Below, piece after piece: positions 19,710-31,700 of a stretch of 64,000 nucleotides of DNA. The position numbers were made by a program, and so were the translations under genes. The stretch's first letter is position 1; every line of letters starts with the position of its first letter. The notes under the pieces are model-generated. The model was not told the DNA's origin, searched no databases, and worked only from the letters and a program-made list of their open reading frames with translations. The stretch spans positions 496,001 through 560,000 of the forward strand of contig JAPJBO010000029.1 in NCBI GenBank assembly GCA_030068145.1, given 5' to 3'. Source of the DNA: Diplonema papillatum. Lineage: Eukaryota; Euglenozoa; Diplonemea; Diplonemida; Diplonemidae.

Positions 19710-22700
19710 TCACTCGGAGTCCTGACTCTGGCCCTGAGTCTGGGAGTCGGCAGGGTCGGTCTTCGGGACATGGAACCTTGCGTCAGGTTGTGCCTCCAAC
19801 TCTTGGAGCAACCCCACAACTCTGTCCCATGCCGCGAGAAGGCAGCTTACCACCAGACCCTTTTCTGTCCCGACGACGTTGTTGGGAAGTTCAACGCTCG
19901 CTTTCCTTGCCAAACCACACAACTGCGGCTTTGTCCAAAGCGAGAGCCGTGCTTCCCTACCCTTGTCGGTGTCCGGTGCCTGCTTCGCGATGCGGACGTG
20001 GGCGCGCCACAAAGGAAGTTTCGACTTCGTAGCTGCTGTTGTGGACACGAGGTTGGCGTGGTGGAGGCGGTAGTGCCGGTGGACATCCGCGTCGTTGAGG
20101 CACAATTTTTTGCAGTTGGTGGTTGGACAGCGCCACCTGTGCTCATTGCCCTTGAGCGAAGGCCGAAAGAAGTCCGTCGGAACTTCGAAGTGGACCCTTT
20201 CACGGAGCTGATTGAAGCTCAGGTAGTGCCCCCTCTCCCCGGGTCTTGGGACGTCGGTGTCCTTCTCGTCGGTACCCTGAGGCTCCAAGTTCTCGTTGCC
20301 GCTGTCTTCGTCGGTATCGACACCGCTAGCCTGGGTGAGCTCCGCCGCGTCGCTTCGGCCCGAAGATTCGCCGAAAGGATGGGCGTCTTCCTGCGACGGA
20401 GGCGCTGGGTGCTGGGAAGCCGGATGCAGCGACGCGTGTGCGCTGTCGGGCTCGTTCTCCGGAATGGGGGTGTAGAACAACCCCGAGGTCGTTTCCTGCA
20501 TTGACCTGTGCAGAAAGAACGGTGCACGCAGCGGAGGGATGCTCTTGCAATGCGCACACTCCCTTGTTGCGTTCGGGCCCTCGCACCGCCGGAAGATCAC
20601 AATGTTCTTCCTTCGGTCCATGTGACGACACATGAGGCGGTACTCTGGCATGATTGCAGCCAGGTCCGGGTCATCATTGATGACCTTTCTCGACGACGAG
20701 AGAAACCGCTGCAGGTCCTCGTAGTCCGTGTAGATCCGCCGACGGCGGTCATACACAGGAGCCGCAGCCGAGGCGGCAACAGCGAGACAGGCAGCGACTG
20801 CGGCTCGGATGCTGCTGGGTGGTGAGTCGCATTTTTCAACCACCGAGGCCAGCGTCGTCATCAAAGACGCCACCACAGAAGCAAGGACAACAGCAGGTGG
20901 ACTGGGAGCGCCCTTCTTGCTTTTCCTCCCCTTCTGTCGTACCTCCGGAGGAGCAGCCCAATCAGTCGGTGCAACGGCGGTGCACTTGAAGGTTAGGCGC
21001 TCCGTGTCGAAGGTGAACCTGGAACTCATCGCCTCCATGGCTGTGGAGTGCATCTTCCTGTCCTCGTGCTGCGTGGACTTTGGAGCCGATCCGAATGTGC
21101 AACCTGACAGCTTTTTGGACAAGTGCGACATTGCCCTTTCGACGGGGTTGTACGCACTGTGCCCAGCTGCGTACGTGACGCACACCAGCGCATCGAGACG
21201 AAAGTCCCGAAACAACCGCCACAAAGAGAAGGCGGTTGTCATCGAGGACGGGGCGTAGTCGCAGGCGTTGTCCGAAATTACGCAAACGACGGGCGGAACG
21301 CACACCCTTTCCATCAACACGACCCGAGTGTCGTTGACGTTTGTCTGGCTGTTCGTGCGGGAGTACTTGGTCGACCGCAGGAAGATCCGGACAGGCCCAT
21401 TCCGGGGGTAGGGAAAATGGAGACGATTGCGGGCGTCTCCAGTTGCGTTGTTCCTCGAGAGGCTCAGCTCCGCAGGATCGGGGACCAACTCCAGCACACA
21501 GACCGGCTTGACACCTGCCCCGGTCACGAAGCTGTGATCCGGGACCTGAGGCTTGCGAGGTTGGTTGTCTGCAGCTCCTTCGGGGTCAACACGGTAGTAC
21601 GTCTTTGTGTTGATGTTCTTGTTAACAGCAACAGCCCCCAAAGGAACGATGCACTTCGCATCGACGCTGAGGACCATTGCTTCATCGCGTGGACCAGAAG
21701 TGGTCAGGTTAGCGGAAGCGTTGGCGAACATGGCTGCCTCGACCACCAACCGCACCTGGGACCTGCAGAAGTGATCGTCAACATGATCATCCCGCCCCGT
21801 GTCCTCGTGCCCTTCGAGCCGGACGTCGAAGAAGTCGAGGTAACTCGACGCAGCTTTGCGGCCAGCATTCGGCGCCTTGAATAAGCGCCGCAAGCAAGAA
21901 TCCGACAAAGCGAAGCCTTCAGCTTCGAGGAGGCGGTGAAGCTCGGTCGGCGTACACCCCGCCTTCAGCTCAGATTCCCTTCGCCGCGCGTGGCTCTGGG
22001 CGGAGTATCCAGAAAGCAAGAGACGGATGCGATCAACAAGAGCAGGGTACTTCTCTGTGATCTTCTTCCGTCCCGCTGACCGCCGTTCGAGTTTTGGGAG
22101 CGGCTCCCGCAGCTCGTCTGTCAGATCGCTGACATCCAGGTAGCTGGCACAGTTGATGACGACAGAGTGTGTCATGCAAAGCACCAGCACCGGTGCCAGG
22201 GCCGAAAACTCGACCGCGAATCCGACAAGCTGCTTCCTGGAGAAGCCCTGGAGCAAGTCGTCCAGCACAACGCTCTTGTTCCGGTGCACGTGCAACAGAA
22301 CATTCCTCACCTGGTAGTTTTCCAGGCCGGCAATGAGGGTGCACGGCTTTCGCGACTGCGCAATGACCCGCACTGCGCTCAGCGTGCCCTCCCACGTAGG
22401 ATACCCTTTCAGGCTACCAACATCCCCAACCTTTGCGTTGAAGGAAGTCCAGATGGTGGGCTCTTCACCCACGGTGCCATCGAGTTCGGCCTCGGCCTGG
22501 TCGAAGAGCTGCGTCCTTTGGACCCGTTTCCGGTAATCCCTCTTCTTGCAGCACCTATCCAGAAAGGATATGGTGTTGTCTGCAGCTTTTGCCACAACGC
22601 CGGAGTTCACAGCAGAGAAGTGTTTCCCCCACCCTCTGGCGTCGTCATCCCGCTCCAAGGATGCATCAATGGCAGACGGAGGGAGGAGACCCTCGAAAGC

Positions 22701-25139
22701 ACCGCAGACAGTCTTCCTCAACGACTCCATCTTCGCGTGGCCGTCGCTAAGGGCTACATCGCCGGCACCTAAAAAGCCTTGCGTGTACCGTTCGTAGGCT
22801 GCTGTGGCCTCTGCCAGTTTGCCGCGGAGCATGAACAGGATCCTGACGATCGATTCCCGATGCTCGGGGAGGAGCCGATCCTCGACTTCGAGCTCAGGCC
22901 AGTCGCCCACATCACCTTCCGCATCACCAACAGTCCCCTCTGACGAGCACTCGTCAGGAGGAAGGGAAGCAGCCTCGCTGAGCACGTCTTCGAAGCGGAT
23001 CTCGCTTTCGTCGCTCTCTGAGTCTGACCCCACAGGCGTTGTGCCTGACGGCCGGCCTTCCGTCGCAACCACGTGAATGGGCTGCAGGTACTTCAGCATG
23101 CTGTTCTGCGAGTTGGCCATGCGAAGCACCTTCTTCTCTCGGTCGGTGCCGAGGGTTTTCTTTGCTTCCGCCCGGGCGGCATTCCGTGTCTTCCCTAACA
23201 CCATGAAAGCCGTCTCAAGGGCAGAGAAAGCGTTTTTGGCCTCGGCGGAGGCATTCTGTTCCTCCTGGTGTGCCTCGTCATGTTCACTCTTCAAAACTTC
23301 GAGCTTCTCCAAGCGCTCCGCTCGCCCGAGGCATTTCCACGCGTTGTACTTGACCTTCAACTCGCGGTTCACATACCCAACACCCTTTCCGAGCTTCTGT
23401 ATGCTGTTCCAAAGCTCCAACTTCTCTCGGGAGCACAAAACGGAGACAGTGTGCGGTTGACTCGCGGAGGACGTGTTGGGATCGGCCGCTGGGGTTGTCA
23501 CAGCCGAGGCAGCGTGAGGTTGAGCAGCGGGCGACGAGGAGGACGCAGTCAAGTCTGTGGCTGAAACGCGTCGAGGCGGGGGCACTGCTGCAGGAGAGTC
23601 CCGTCTCTTCCTTTTGGCAGCCCGGGACGAAACGGGGGCAGTGTGTGTTTGACCTTCAGGGCCCGAGGAGGATGTTGAGGGGTTGGCGGTCGGGGTTGTC
23701 GCAGGAGGTTGAGCCGCGCGGGACAAGGGGGACTCAGTCAACTCCGCCACGCGGTTGGCCAGTGTGGCCATCGTGGCTTCCAGAGCCGCCAGCCGCTCGC
23801 TCGACACCGAGTCGGCGTTCAGTTCTCGCCTTGGCATCGCAGTCAGATGCTGCTGATGGCCAGCGCTGGCATCGGTTGTATCGGCGATATGATCTCGCGC
23901 AGCATCTGCCCTGCGAGTCGATCTGCCGTCCAGGGTGTTTGACTCCTGATCGGCTGGAGCTATGGCGTTGAATTGTGGCGGAGGCGGGGGCATTGCTGCT
24001 TCAGCAGGGCAGTCCCTTCTCTTCCTTTTGCCAGTCAAAGCTGTGTGCAGTTGAGAAACTGCGTCGTCCGTTGGCGTTGTCGCTGTAGGCTGCGCGGGGC
24101 ACGAGGAAGACCCGGTCAAGTCGGCAAACTCTGTCACGATGCCAGTATCGGCGTCGATGACGCACTTGTCCCCGGTGGTTGCCTCGAGCCCCATCTGTTT
24201 GACCAGATCTGGATTCATGCGCAGTGCAAAGTTCTTCGGCAGGTACACGTAAATGTAGTGCCCTGTTCCGCTGGGCCCGCGCGACGACGGCAAGAACACG
24301 ATGTTCTGCTCAAACCGATCTCTTCCGCTTCCCCCCAAGCACAATCGGAAGAGTTCCCAGCTGTGGAGGAACCCTATGCGGTGTTTCGCGGCAAATGCCT
24401 GGACTGCCGTTGTCCCCAGCCCGTCGGTGGCGCACGTCTCCAAGGTGGTGCCGTACTCCAGCGCGCACTCACGCAGCATATCCTTGCTGACTGCTGCAGG
24501 GGGTAGGTGATGCACGGCCATCACGCTCGCGTACAGAGCGCAAGTCAACCCCTCCTGCACCGTGTTCAACCAGGTCACCAACGTAGTTGCTGTCGACAGA
24601 CAAGCAACCAGTCGGTGAGAGAAGAACTGGCCCCACCCAGACGACGAGTCAGCAACAACCGCGGTGAGGCTCAGCGGTTCTTGCTGGGTTGAAGTGTCTC
24701 CCATCGCTTCCAGTTGCTCAACCAAGGTGAGCTCCATGACACCTTCTTCGACTTGCTCCGTGGCGTCATTCTCTGATCCCTTGTCCACGGTGAGCTCCAT
24801 GACAGCTTCTGCGACTTGCTCCGTGGCGTCACTATCCGATGGTCCCTTATCCGGAGAAGCGACCTGTGTGTGCTCCGGACAGTTGATGCATATAAAGCGT
24901 CTTCGCCCTTGACCTCTTCCCACATCCGTCGTGGCATACAGCCCTCTTCTCTTCAGCTCTTTTGCTACGAACATCTGGTAGCCCTTGCTGCGACAACCTC
25001 CAAACTCCTCCCAAGTCTTTCTGCAAACCACTAACCGTCCACTAGTCGCCTCGTTCACGAAAGTGGTGCACGACGTCTCCTGCCGCATCATGGCACTCAC
25101 CAACTCGGACTCGCTGTTCTGACATGGCGACGACATCAC
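19710..25139 (-). CDS. DDE transposase, 1809 aa, multi-domain
   Basis: A single uninterrupted 5.4-kb frame. Order of parts: N-terminal basic, Cys-containing segment that could be a winged-helix/Zn DNA-binding region (33-90); duplicated acidic ATEQV..VMELT motif (105-142); a possible OTU-like Cys protease-like segment (about 168-305, Cys200 and His294 as candidate catalytic pair); Ser/Pro/Thr linkers with two KRKRRD nuclear-localisation-like motifs; a helical region; the catalytic core with D1160 (LSVDAKC), D1290 (ISDNACDY) and E1334 (YNPVERAMSHLSKKL), spacing D129D43E; a C2H2 finger (about 1671-1694); and a SAP-like segment (about 1730-1770). The core matches, from memory, a widespread uncharacterised family in invertebrate genomes with VPLG, PDH and FNRVERRMAPLS motifs. 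It would cut and join X ends in the nucleus. The ORF being intact suggests recent activity. The catalytic triad is seen in the sequence; protease and SAP calls are tentative. Confidence 0.7.
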   Translation of the reverse strand: MMSSPCQNSESELVSAMMRQETSCTTFVNEATSGRLVVCRKTWEEFGGCRSKGYQMFVAKELKRRGLYATTDVGRGQGRRRFICINCPEHTQVASPDKGPSDSDATEQVAEAVMELTVDKGSENDATEQVEEGVMELTLVEQLEAMGDTSTQQEPLSLTAVVADSSSGWGQFFSHRLVACLSTATTLVTWLNTVQEGLTCALYASVMAVHHLPPAAVSKDMLRECALEYGTTLETCATDGLGTTAVQAFAAKHRIGFLHSWELFRLCLGGSGRDRFEQNIVFLPSSRGPSGTGHYIYVYLPKNFALRMNPDLVKQMGLEATTGDKCVIDADTGIVTEFADLTGSSSCPAQPTATTPTDDAVSQLHTALTGKRKRRDCPAEAAMPPPPPQFNAIAPADQESNTLDGRSTRRADAARDHIADTTDASAGHQQHLTAMPRRELNADSVSSERLAALEATMATLANRVAELTESPLSRAAQPPATTPTANPSTSSSGPEGQTHTAPVSSRAAKRKRRDSPAAVPPPRRVSATDLTASSSSPAAQPHAASAVTTPAADPNTSSASQPHTVSVLCSREKLELWNSIQKLGKGVGYVNRELKVKYNAWKCLGRAERLEKLEVLKSEHDEAHQEEQNASAEAKNAFSALETAFMVLGKTRNAARAEAKKTLGTDREKKVLRMANSQNSMLKYLQPIHVVATEGRPSGTTPVGSDSESDESEIRFEDVLSEAASLPPDECSSEGTVGDAEGDVGDWPELEVEDRLLPEHRESIVRILFMLRGKLAEATAAYERYTQGFLGAGDVALSDGHAKMESLRKTVCGAFEGLLPPSAIDASLERDDDARGWGKHFSAVNSGVVAKAADNTISFLDRCCKKRDYRKRVQRTQLFDQAEAELDGTVGEEPTIWTSFNAKVGDVGSLKGYPTWEGTLSAVRVIAQSRKPCTLIAGLENYQVRNVLLHVHRNKSVVLDDLLQGFSRKQLVGFAVEFSALAPVLVLCMTHSVVINCASYLDVSDLTDELREPLPKLERRSAGRKKITEKYPALVDRIRLLLSGYSAQSHARRRESELKAGCTPTELHRLLEAEGFALSDSCLRRLFKAPNAGRKAASSYLDFFDVRLEGHEDTGRDDHVDDHFCRSQVRLVVEAAMFANASANLTTSGPRDEAMVLSVDAKCIVPLGAVAVNKNINTKTYYRVDPEGAADNQPRKPQVPDHSFVTGAGVKPVCVLELVPDPAELSLSRNNATGDARNRLHFPYPRNGPVRIFLRSTKYSRTNSQTNVNDTRVVLMERVCVPPVVCVISDNACDYAPSSMTTAFSLWRLFRDFRLDALVCVTYAAGHSAYNPVERAMSHLSKKLSGCTFGSAPKSTQHEDRKMHSTAMEAMSSRFTFDTERLTFKCTAVAPTDWAAPPEVRQKGRKSKKGAPSPPAVVLASVVASLMTTLASVVEKCDSPPSSIRAAVAACLAVAASAAAPVYDRRRRIYTDYEDLQRFLSSSRKVINDDPDLAAIMPEYRLMCRHMDRRKNIVIFRRCEGPNATRECAHCKSIPPLRAPFFLHRSMQETTSGLFYTPIPENEPDSAHASLHPASQHPAPPSQEDAHPFGESSGRSDAAELTQASGVDTDEDSGNENLEPQGTDEKDTDVPRPGERGHYLSFNQLRERVHFEVPTDFFRPSLKGNEHRWRCPTTNCKKLCLNDADVHRHYRLHHANLVSTTAATKSKLPLWRAHVRIAKQAPDTDKGREARLSLWTKPQLCGLARKASVELPNNVVGTEKGLVVSCLLAAWDRVVGLLQELEAQPDARFHVPKTDPADSQTQGQSQDSE

Positions 25140-25740
25140 GTTAACCTCAACTTCTGTCTAGACCCTGTTTCGATTTCGGAATAAAAGAGTTCTCACGCTA
25201 CAGAAACGACAATCCATCAATATGTTCCGCGCTACCCGCGCTACCGTACGCAACCTTGGAAAGCTACATTTCCTTTTCCACACGCAACCCGACCAGAATT
25301 CTCCTTATGATGCTACACTTCCTTTTCCAGACGAAACCCGACCAGAATTCTTCCGATGAAACTCGACCAGATGACACTCACTATTTTTGAACCGTGGAAG
25401 GTTATCACATCATTATCGACTACTGCCAGCTTTGCGCTGACCGGCCTCTTCGTTTGTGAGCAGAGAACTAAAGGATGGAGGAACTACGAATGACGACTGG
25501 GTGCTTTGGCACAACGGGAGCAAGTCAAACATCAGCACCGGTTCTCTAGACATCTTCTTCCGCATTGGCCCATTTTCGATCTCTCAACGTGCACAACGTA
25601 ACTCAGTTGGAGATCCGACTCCTCCGTGATTATCATGGAACAACTTGACGACCGAATTGCAGGCCTCCTGCTTCGCCTACCTCTTCAAAGGGCCGGGACA
25701 CCTCATCAAAGCTAAGACTGTACCTGTTTTGGGGGCTGTG
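25140..25740. other. Upstream flank of the transposase
   Basis: About 600 bp between the transposase start and the satellite. A short near-duplication is visible (ACACTTCCTTTTCCAGACGA after ACATTTCCTTTTCCACACGC, 25265-25340). The transposase promoter must lie here, but no element can be singled out. Confidence 0.5.
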
Positions 25741-28700
25741 CGTTGGAAACCCCTCCTCGATGGTGAGCAGACCTCAATGATCACCGCAAAATGCGGTCGA
25801 AGACCCTCCTCATTGATGGGGACACCTCAAAATGCGGTGGCAACACTTTACCCTTGATGGGGACACCTCAAAACGTGGTGGAAACACCTTACCATTGATG
25901 GGGACACCTCAAAATGCGGTGGAAACACTTTACCCTTGATGGGGACACCTCAAAACGTGGTGGAAACACCTTACCATTGATGGGGACACCTCAAAATGCG
26001 GTGGAAACACCTTACCCTTGATGGGGACACCTCAAAATGCGGTGGAAACACCTTACCCTTGATGGGGACACCTCAAAATGCGGTGGAAACACCTTACCCT
26101 TGATGGGGACACCTCAAAATGCGGTGGAAACACCTTACCCTTGATGGGGACACCTCAAAATGCGGTGGAAACACCTTACCCTTGATGGGGACACCTCAAA
26201 ATGTGGTGGAAACACCTTACCCTTGATGGGGACACCTCAAAATGCGGTGGAAACACCTTACCCTTGATGGGGACACCTCAAAATGCGGTGGAAACACCTT
26301 ACCCTTGATGGGGACACCTCAAAATGCGGTGGAAACACCTTACCCTTGATGGGGACACCTCAAAATGCGGTGGAAACACCTTACCCTTGATGGGGACACC
26401 TCAAAATGCGGTGGAAACACTTTACCCTTGATGGGGACACCTCAAAATGCGGTGGAAACACCTTACCCTTGATGGGGACACCTCAAAATGCGGTGGAAAC
26501 ACTTTACCCTTGATGGGGACACCTCAAAATGCGGTGGAAACACCTTACCCTTGATGGGGACACCTCAAAATGCGGTGGAAACACCTTACCCTTGATGGGG
26601 ACACCTCAAAATGCGGTGGAAACACCTTACCCTTGATGGGGACACCTCAAAATGTGGTGGAAACACCTTACCATTGATGGGGACACCTCAAAATGCGGTG
26701 GAAACACCTTACCCTTGATGGGGACACCTCAAAATGCGGTGGAAACACCTTACCCTTGATGGGGACACCTCAAAACGTGGTGGAAACACCTTACCCTTGA
26801 TGGGGACACCTCAAAATGCGGTGGAAACACCTTACCATTGATGGGGACACCTCAAAATGCGGTGGAAACACCTTACCCTTGATGGGGACACCTCAAAATG
26901 TGGTGGAAACACCTTACCCTTGATGGGGACACCTCAAAATGCGGTGGAAACACTTTACCCTTGATGGGGACACCTCAAAATGCGGTGGAAACACCTTACC
27001 CTTGATGGGGACACCTCAAAATGCGGTGGAAACACCTTACCCTTGATGGGGACACCTCAAAACGCGGTGGAAACACCTTACCATTGATGGGGACACCTCA
27101 AAATGCGGTGGAAACACCTTACCCTTGATGGGGACACCTCAAAATGCGGTGGAAACACCTTACCATTGATGGGGACACCTCAAAATGCGGTGGAAACACC
27201 TTACCATTGATGGGGACACCTCAAAATGCGGTGGAAACACCTTACCATTGATGGGGACACCTCAAAATGCGGTGGAAACACCTTACCCTTGATGGGGACA
27301 CCTCAAAACGTGGTGGAAACACCTTACCCTTGATGGGGACACCTCAAAATGCGGTGGAAACACTTTACCCTTGATGGGGACACCTCAAAATGCGGTGGAA
27401 ACACCTTACCATTGATGGGGACACCTCAAAACGTGGTGGAAACACCTTACCCTTGATGGGGACACCTCAAAATGCGGTGGAAACACTTTACCCTTGATGG
27501 GGACACCTCAAAATGCGGTGGAAACACCTTACCATTGATGGGGACACCTCAAAATGCGGTGGAAACACTTTACCCTTGATGGGGACACCTCAAAATGCGG
27601 TGGAAACACCTTACCCTTGATGGGGACACCTCAAAATGCGGTGGAAACACCTTACCCTTGATGGGGACACCTCAAAATGCGGTGGAAACACTTTACCCTT
27701 GATGGGGACACCTCAAAACGTGGTGGAAACACTTTACCATTGATGGGGACACCTCAAAATGCGGTGGAAACACCTTACCCTTGATGGGGACACCTCAAAA
27801 TGCGGTGGAAACACCTTACCATTGATGGGGACACCTCAAAATGCGGTGGAAACACCTTACCCTTGATGGGGACACCTCAAAATGCGGTGGAAACACCTTA
27901 CCCTTGATGGGGACACCTCAAAATGCGGTGGAAACACCTTACCATTGATGGGGACACCTCAAAATGCGGTGGAAACACCTTACCCTTGATGGGGACACCT
28001 CAAAACGCGGTGGAAACACCTTACCCTTGATGGGGACACCTCAAAATGCGGTGGAAACACCTTACCCTTGATGGGGACACCTCAAAATGCGGTGGAAACA
28101 CCTTACCCTTGATGGGGACACCTCAAAATGCGGTGGAAACACCTTACCCTTGATGGGGACACCTCAAAATGCGGTGGAAACACTTTACCCTTGATGGGGA
28201 CACCTCAAAATGCGGTGGAAACACCTTACCATTGATGGGGACACCTCAAAATGCGGTGGAAACACCTTACCCTTGATGGGGACACCTCAAAACGTGGTGG
28301 AAACACCTTACCCTTGATGGGGACACCTCAAAACGCGGTGGAAACACCTTACCCTTGATGGGGACACCTCAAAATGCGGTGGAAACACCTTACCCTTGAT
28401 GGGGACACCTCAAAATGCGGTGGAAACACCTTACCCTTGATGGGGACACCTCAAAACGTGGTGGAAACACCTTACCCTTGATGGGGACACCTCAAAATGC
28501 GGTGGAAACACTTTACCCTTGATGGGGACACCTCAAAATGCGGTGGAAACACTTTACCCTTGATGGGGACACCTCAAAATGCGGTGGAAACACCTTACCA
28601 TTGATGGGGACACCTCAAAATGCGGTGGAAACACCTTACCCTTGATGGGGACACCTCAAAATGCGGTGGAAACACCTTACCATTGATGGGGACACCTCAA

Positions 28701-31700
28701 AATGCGGTGGAAACACCTTACCCTTGATGGGGACACCTCAAAATGCGGTGGAAACACTCTTACCCTTGATGGGGACACCTCAAAATGCGGTGGAAACACC
28801 TTACCATTGATGGGGACACCTCAAAATGCGGTGGAAACACCTTACCCTTGATGGGGACACCTCAAAACGTGGTGGAAACACCTTACCATTGATGGGGACA
28901 CCTCAAAATGCGGTGGAAACACCTTACCCTTGATGGGGACACCTCAAAATGTGGTGGAAACACCTTACCCTTGATGGGGACACCTCAAAATGCGGTGGAA
29001 ACACTTTACCCTTGATGGGGACACCTCAAAATGCGGTGGAAACACCTTACCCTTGATGGGGACACCTCAAAATGCGGTGGAAACACCTTACCCTTGATGG
29101 GGACACCTCAAAATGCGGTGGAAACACCTTACCCTTGATGGGGACACCTCAAAACGTGGTGGAAACACCTTACCATTGATGGGGACACCTCAAAATGCGG
29201 TGGAAACACCTTACCCTTGATGGGGACACCTCAAAATGCGGTGGAAACACCTTACCCTTGATGGGGACACCTCAAAACGTGGTGGAAACACCTTACCATT
29301 GATGGGGACACCTCAAAATGCGGTGGAAACACCTTACCCTTGATGGGGACACCTCAAAATGCGGTGGAAACACCTTACCATTGATGGGGACACCTCAAAA
29401 TGCGGTGGAAACACCTTACCCTTGATGGGGACACCTCAAAACGCGGTGGAAACACCTTACCCTTGATGGGGACACCTCAAAATGCGGTGGAAACACTTTA
29501 CCCTTGATGGGGACACCTCAAAATGCGGTGGAAACACCTTACCCTTGATGGGGACACCTCAAAACGTGGTGGAAACACCTTACCATTGATGGGGACACCT
29601 CAAAATGCGGTGGAAACACTTACCCTTGATGGGGACACCTCAAAATGCGGTGGAAACACCTTACCCTTGATGGGGACACCTCAAAACGCGGTGGAAACAC
29701 CTTACCCTTGATGGGGACACCTCAAAATGCGGTGGAAACACTTTACCCTTGATGGGGACACCTCAAAATGCGGTGGAAACACTTTACCCTTGATGGGGAC
29801 ACCTCAAAATGCGGTGGAAACACCTTACCCTTGATGGGGACACCTCAAAATGCGGTGGAAACACTTTACCCTTGATGGGGACACCTCAAAATGCGGTGGA
29901 AACACTTTACCCTTGATGGGGACACCTCAAAATGCGGTGGAAACACTTTACCCTTGATGGGGACACCTCAAAATGCGGTGGAAACACCTTACCCTTGATG
30001 GGGACACCTCAAAACGCGGTGGAAACACTTTACCCTTGATGGGGACACCTCAAAATGCGGTGGAAACACCTTACCCTTGATGGGGACACCTCAAAATGCG
30101 GTGGAAACACTTTACCCTTGATGGGGACACCTCAAAATGCGGTGGAAACACTTTACCCTTGATGGGGACACCTCAAAATGCGGTGGAAACACCTTACCCT
30201 TGATGGGGACACCTCAAAATGCGGTGGAAACACTTTACCCTTGATGGGGACACCTCAAAATGCGGTGGAAACACTTTACCCTTGATGGGGACACCTCAAA
30301 ATGCGGTGGAAACACCTTACCCTTGATGGGGACACCTCAAAATGCGGTGGAAACACTTTACCCTTGATGGGGACACCTCAAAATGCGGTGGAAACACCTT
30401 ACCATTGATGGGGACACCTCAAAATGCGGTGGAAACACCTTACCCTTGATGGGGACACCTCAAAATGCGGTGGAAACACCTTACCCTTGATGGGGACACC
30501 TCAAAATGCGGTGGAAACACTTTACCCTTGATGGGGACACCTCAAAATGCGGTGGAAACACCTTACCCTTGATGGGGACACCTCAAAATGCGGTGGAAAC
30601 ACCTTACCCTTGATGGGGACACCTCAAAATGCGGTGGAAACACCTTACCCTTGATGGGGACACCTCAAAATGCGGTGGAAACACCTTACCCTTGATGGGG
30701 ACACCTCAAAATGCGGTGGAAACACCTTACCCTTGATGGGGACACCTCAAAATGCGGTGGAAACACTTTACCCTTGATGGGGACACCTCAAAATGCGGTG
30801 GAAACACCTTACCCTTGATGGGGACACCTCAAAATGCGGTGGAAACACCTTACCCTTGATGGGGACACCTCAAAATGCGGTGGAAACACCTTACCCTTGA
30901 TGGGGACACCTCAAAATGCGGTGGAAACACCTTACCCTTGATGGGGACACCTCAAAATGCGGTGGAAACACTTTACCCTTGATGGGGACACCTCAAAACG
31001 TGGTGGAAACACCTTACCATTGATGGGGACACCTCAAAATGCGGTGGAAACACCTTACCCTTGATGGGGACACCTCAAAATGCGGTGGAAACACCTTACC
31101 ATTGATGGGGACACCTCAAAATGCGGTGGAAACACCTTACCATTGATGGGGACACCTCAAAATGCGGTGGAAACACTTTACCATTGATGGGGACACCTCA
31201 AAATGCGGTGGAAACACTTTACCCTTGATGGGGACACCTCAAAATGCGGTGGAAACACCTTACCCTTGATGGGGACACCTCAAAATGCGGTGGAAACACC
31301 TTACCCTTGATGGGGACACCTCAAAATGCGGTGGAAACACCTTACCATTGATGGGGACACCTCAAAATGCGGTGGAAACACCTTACCCTTGATGGGGACA
31401 CCTCAAAATGCGGTGGAAACACTTTACCCTTGATGGGGACACCTCAAAACGTGGTGGAAACACCTTACCATTGATGGGGACACCTCAAAATGCGGTGGAA
31501 ACACCTTACCCTTGATGGGGACACCTCAAAACGTAGTGGAAACACCTTACCCTTGATGGGGACACCTCAAAATGCGGTGGAAACACCTTACCCTTGATGG
31601 GGACACCTCAAAACGTGGTGGAAACACCTTACCATTGATGGGGACACCTCAAAATGCGGTGGAAACACTTTACCCTTGATGGGGACACCTCAAAATGCGG

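Noticed and set aside
19626-20504. Plus-strand ORF of 292 codons opposite the transposase
   Set aside because: It lies wholly within the transposase frame on the other strand and has no recognised domain; it looks like a shadow ORF.
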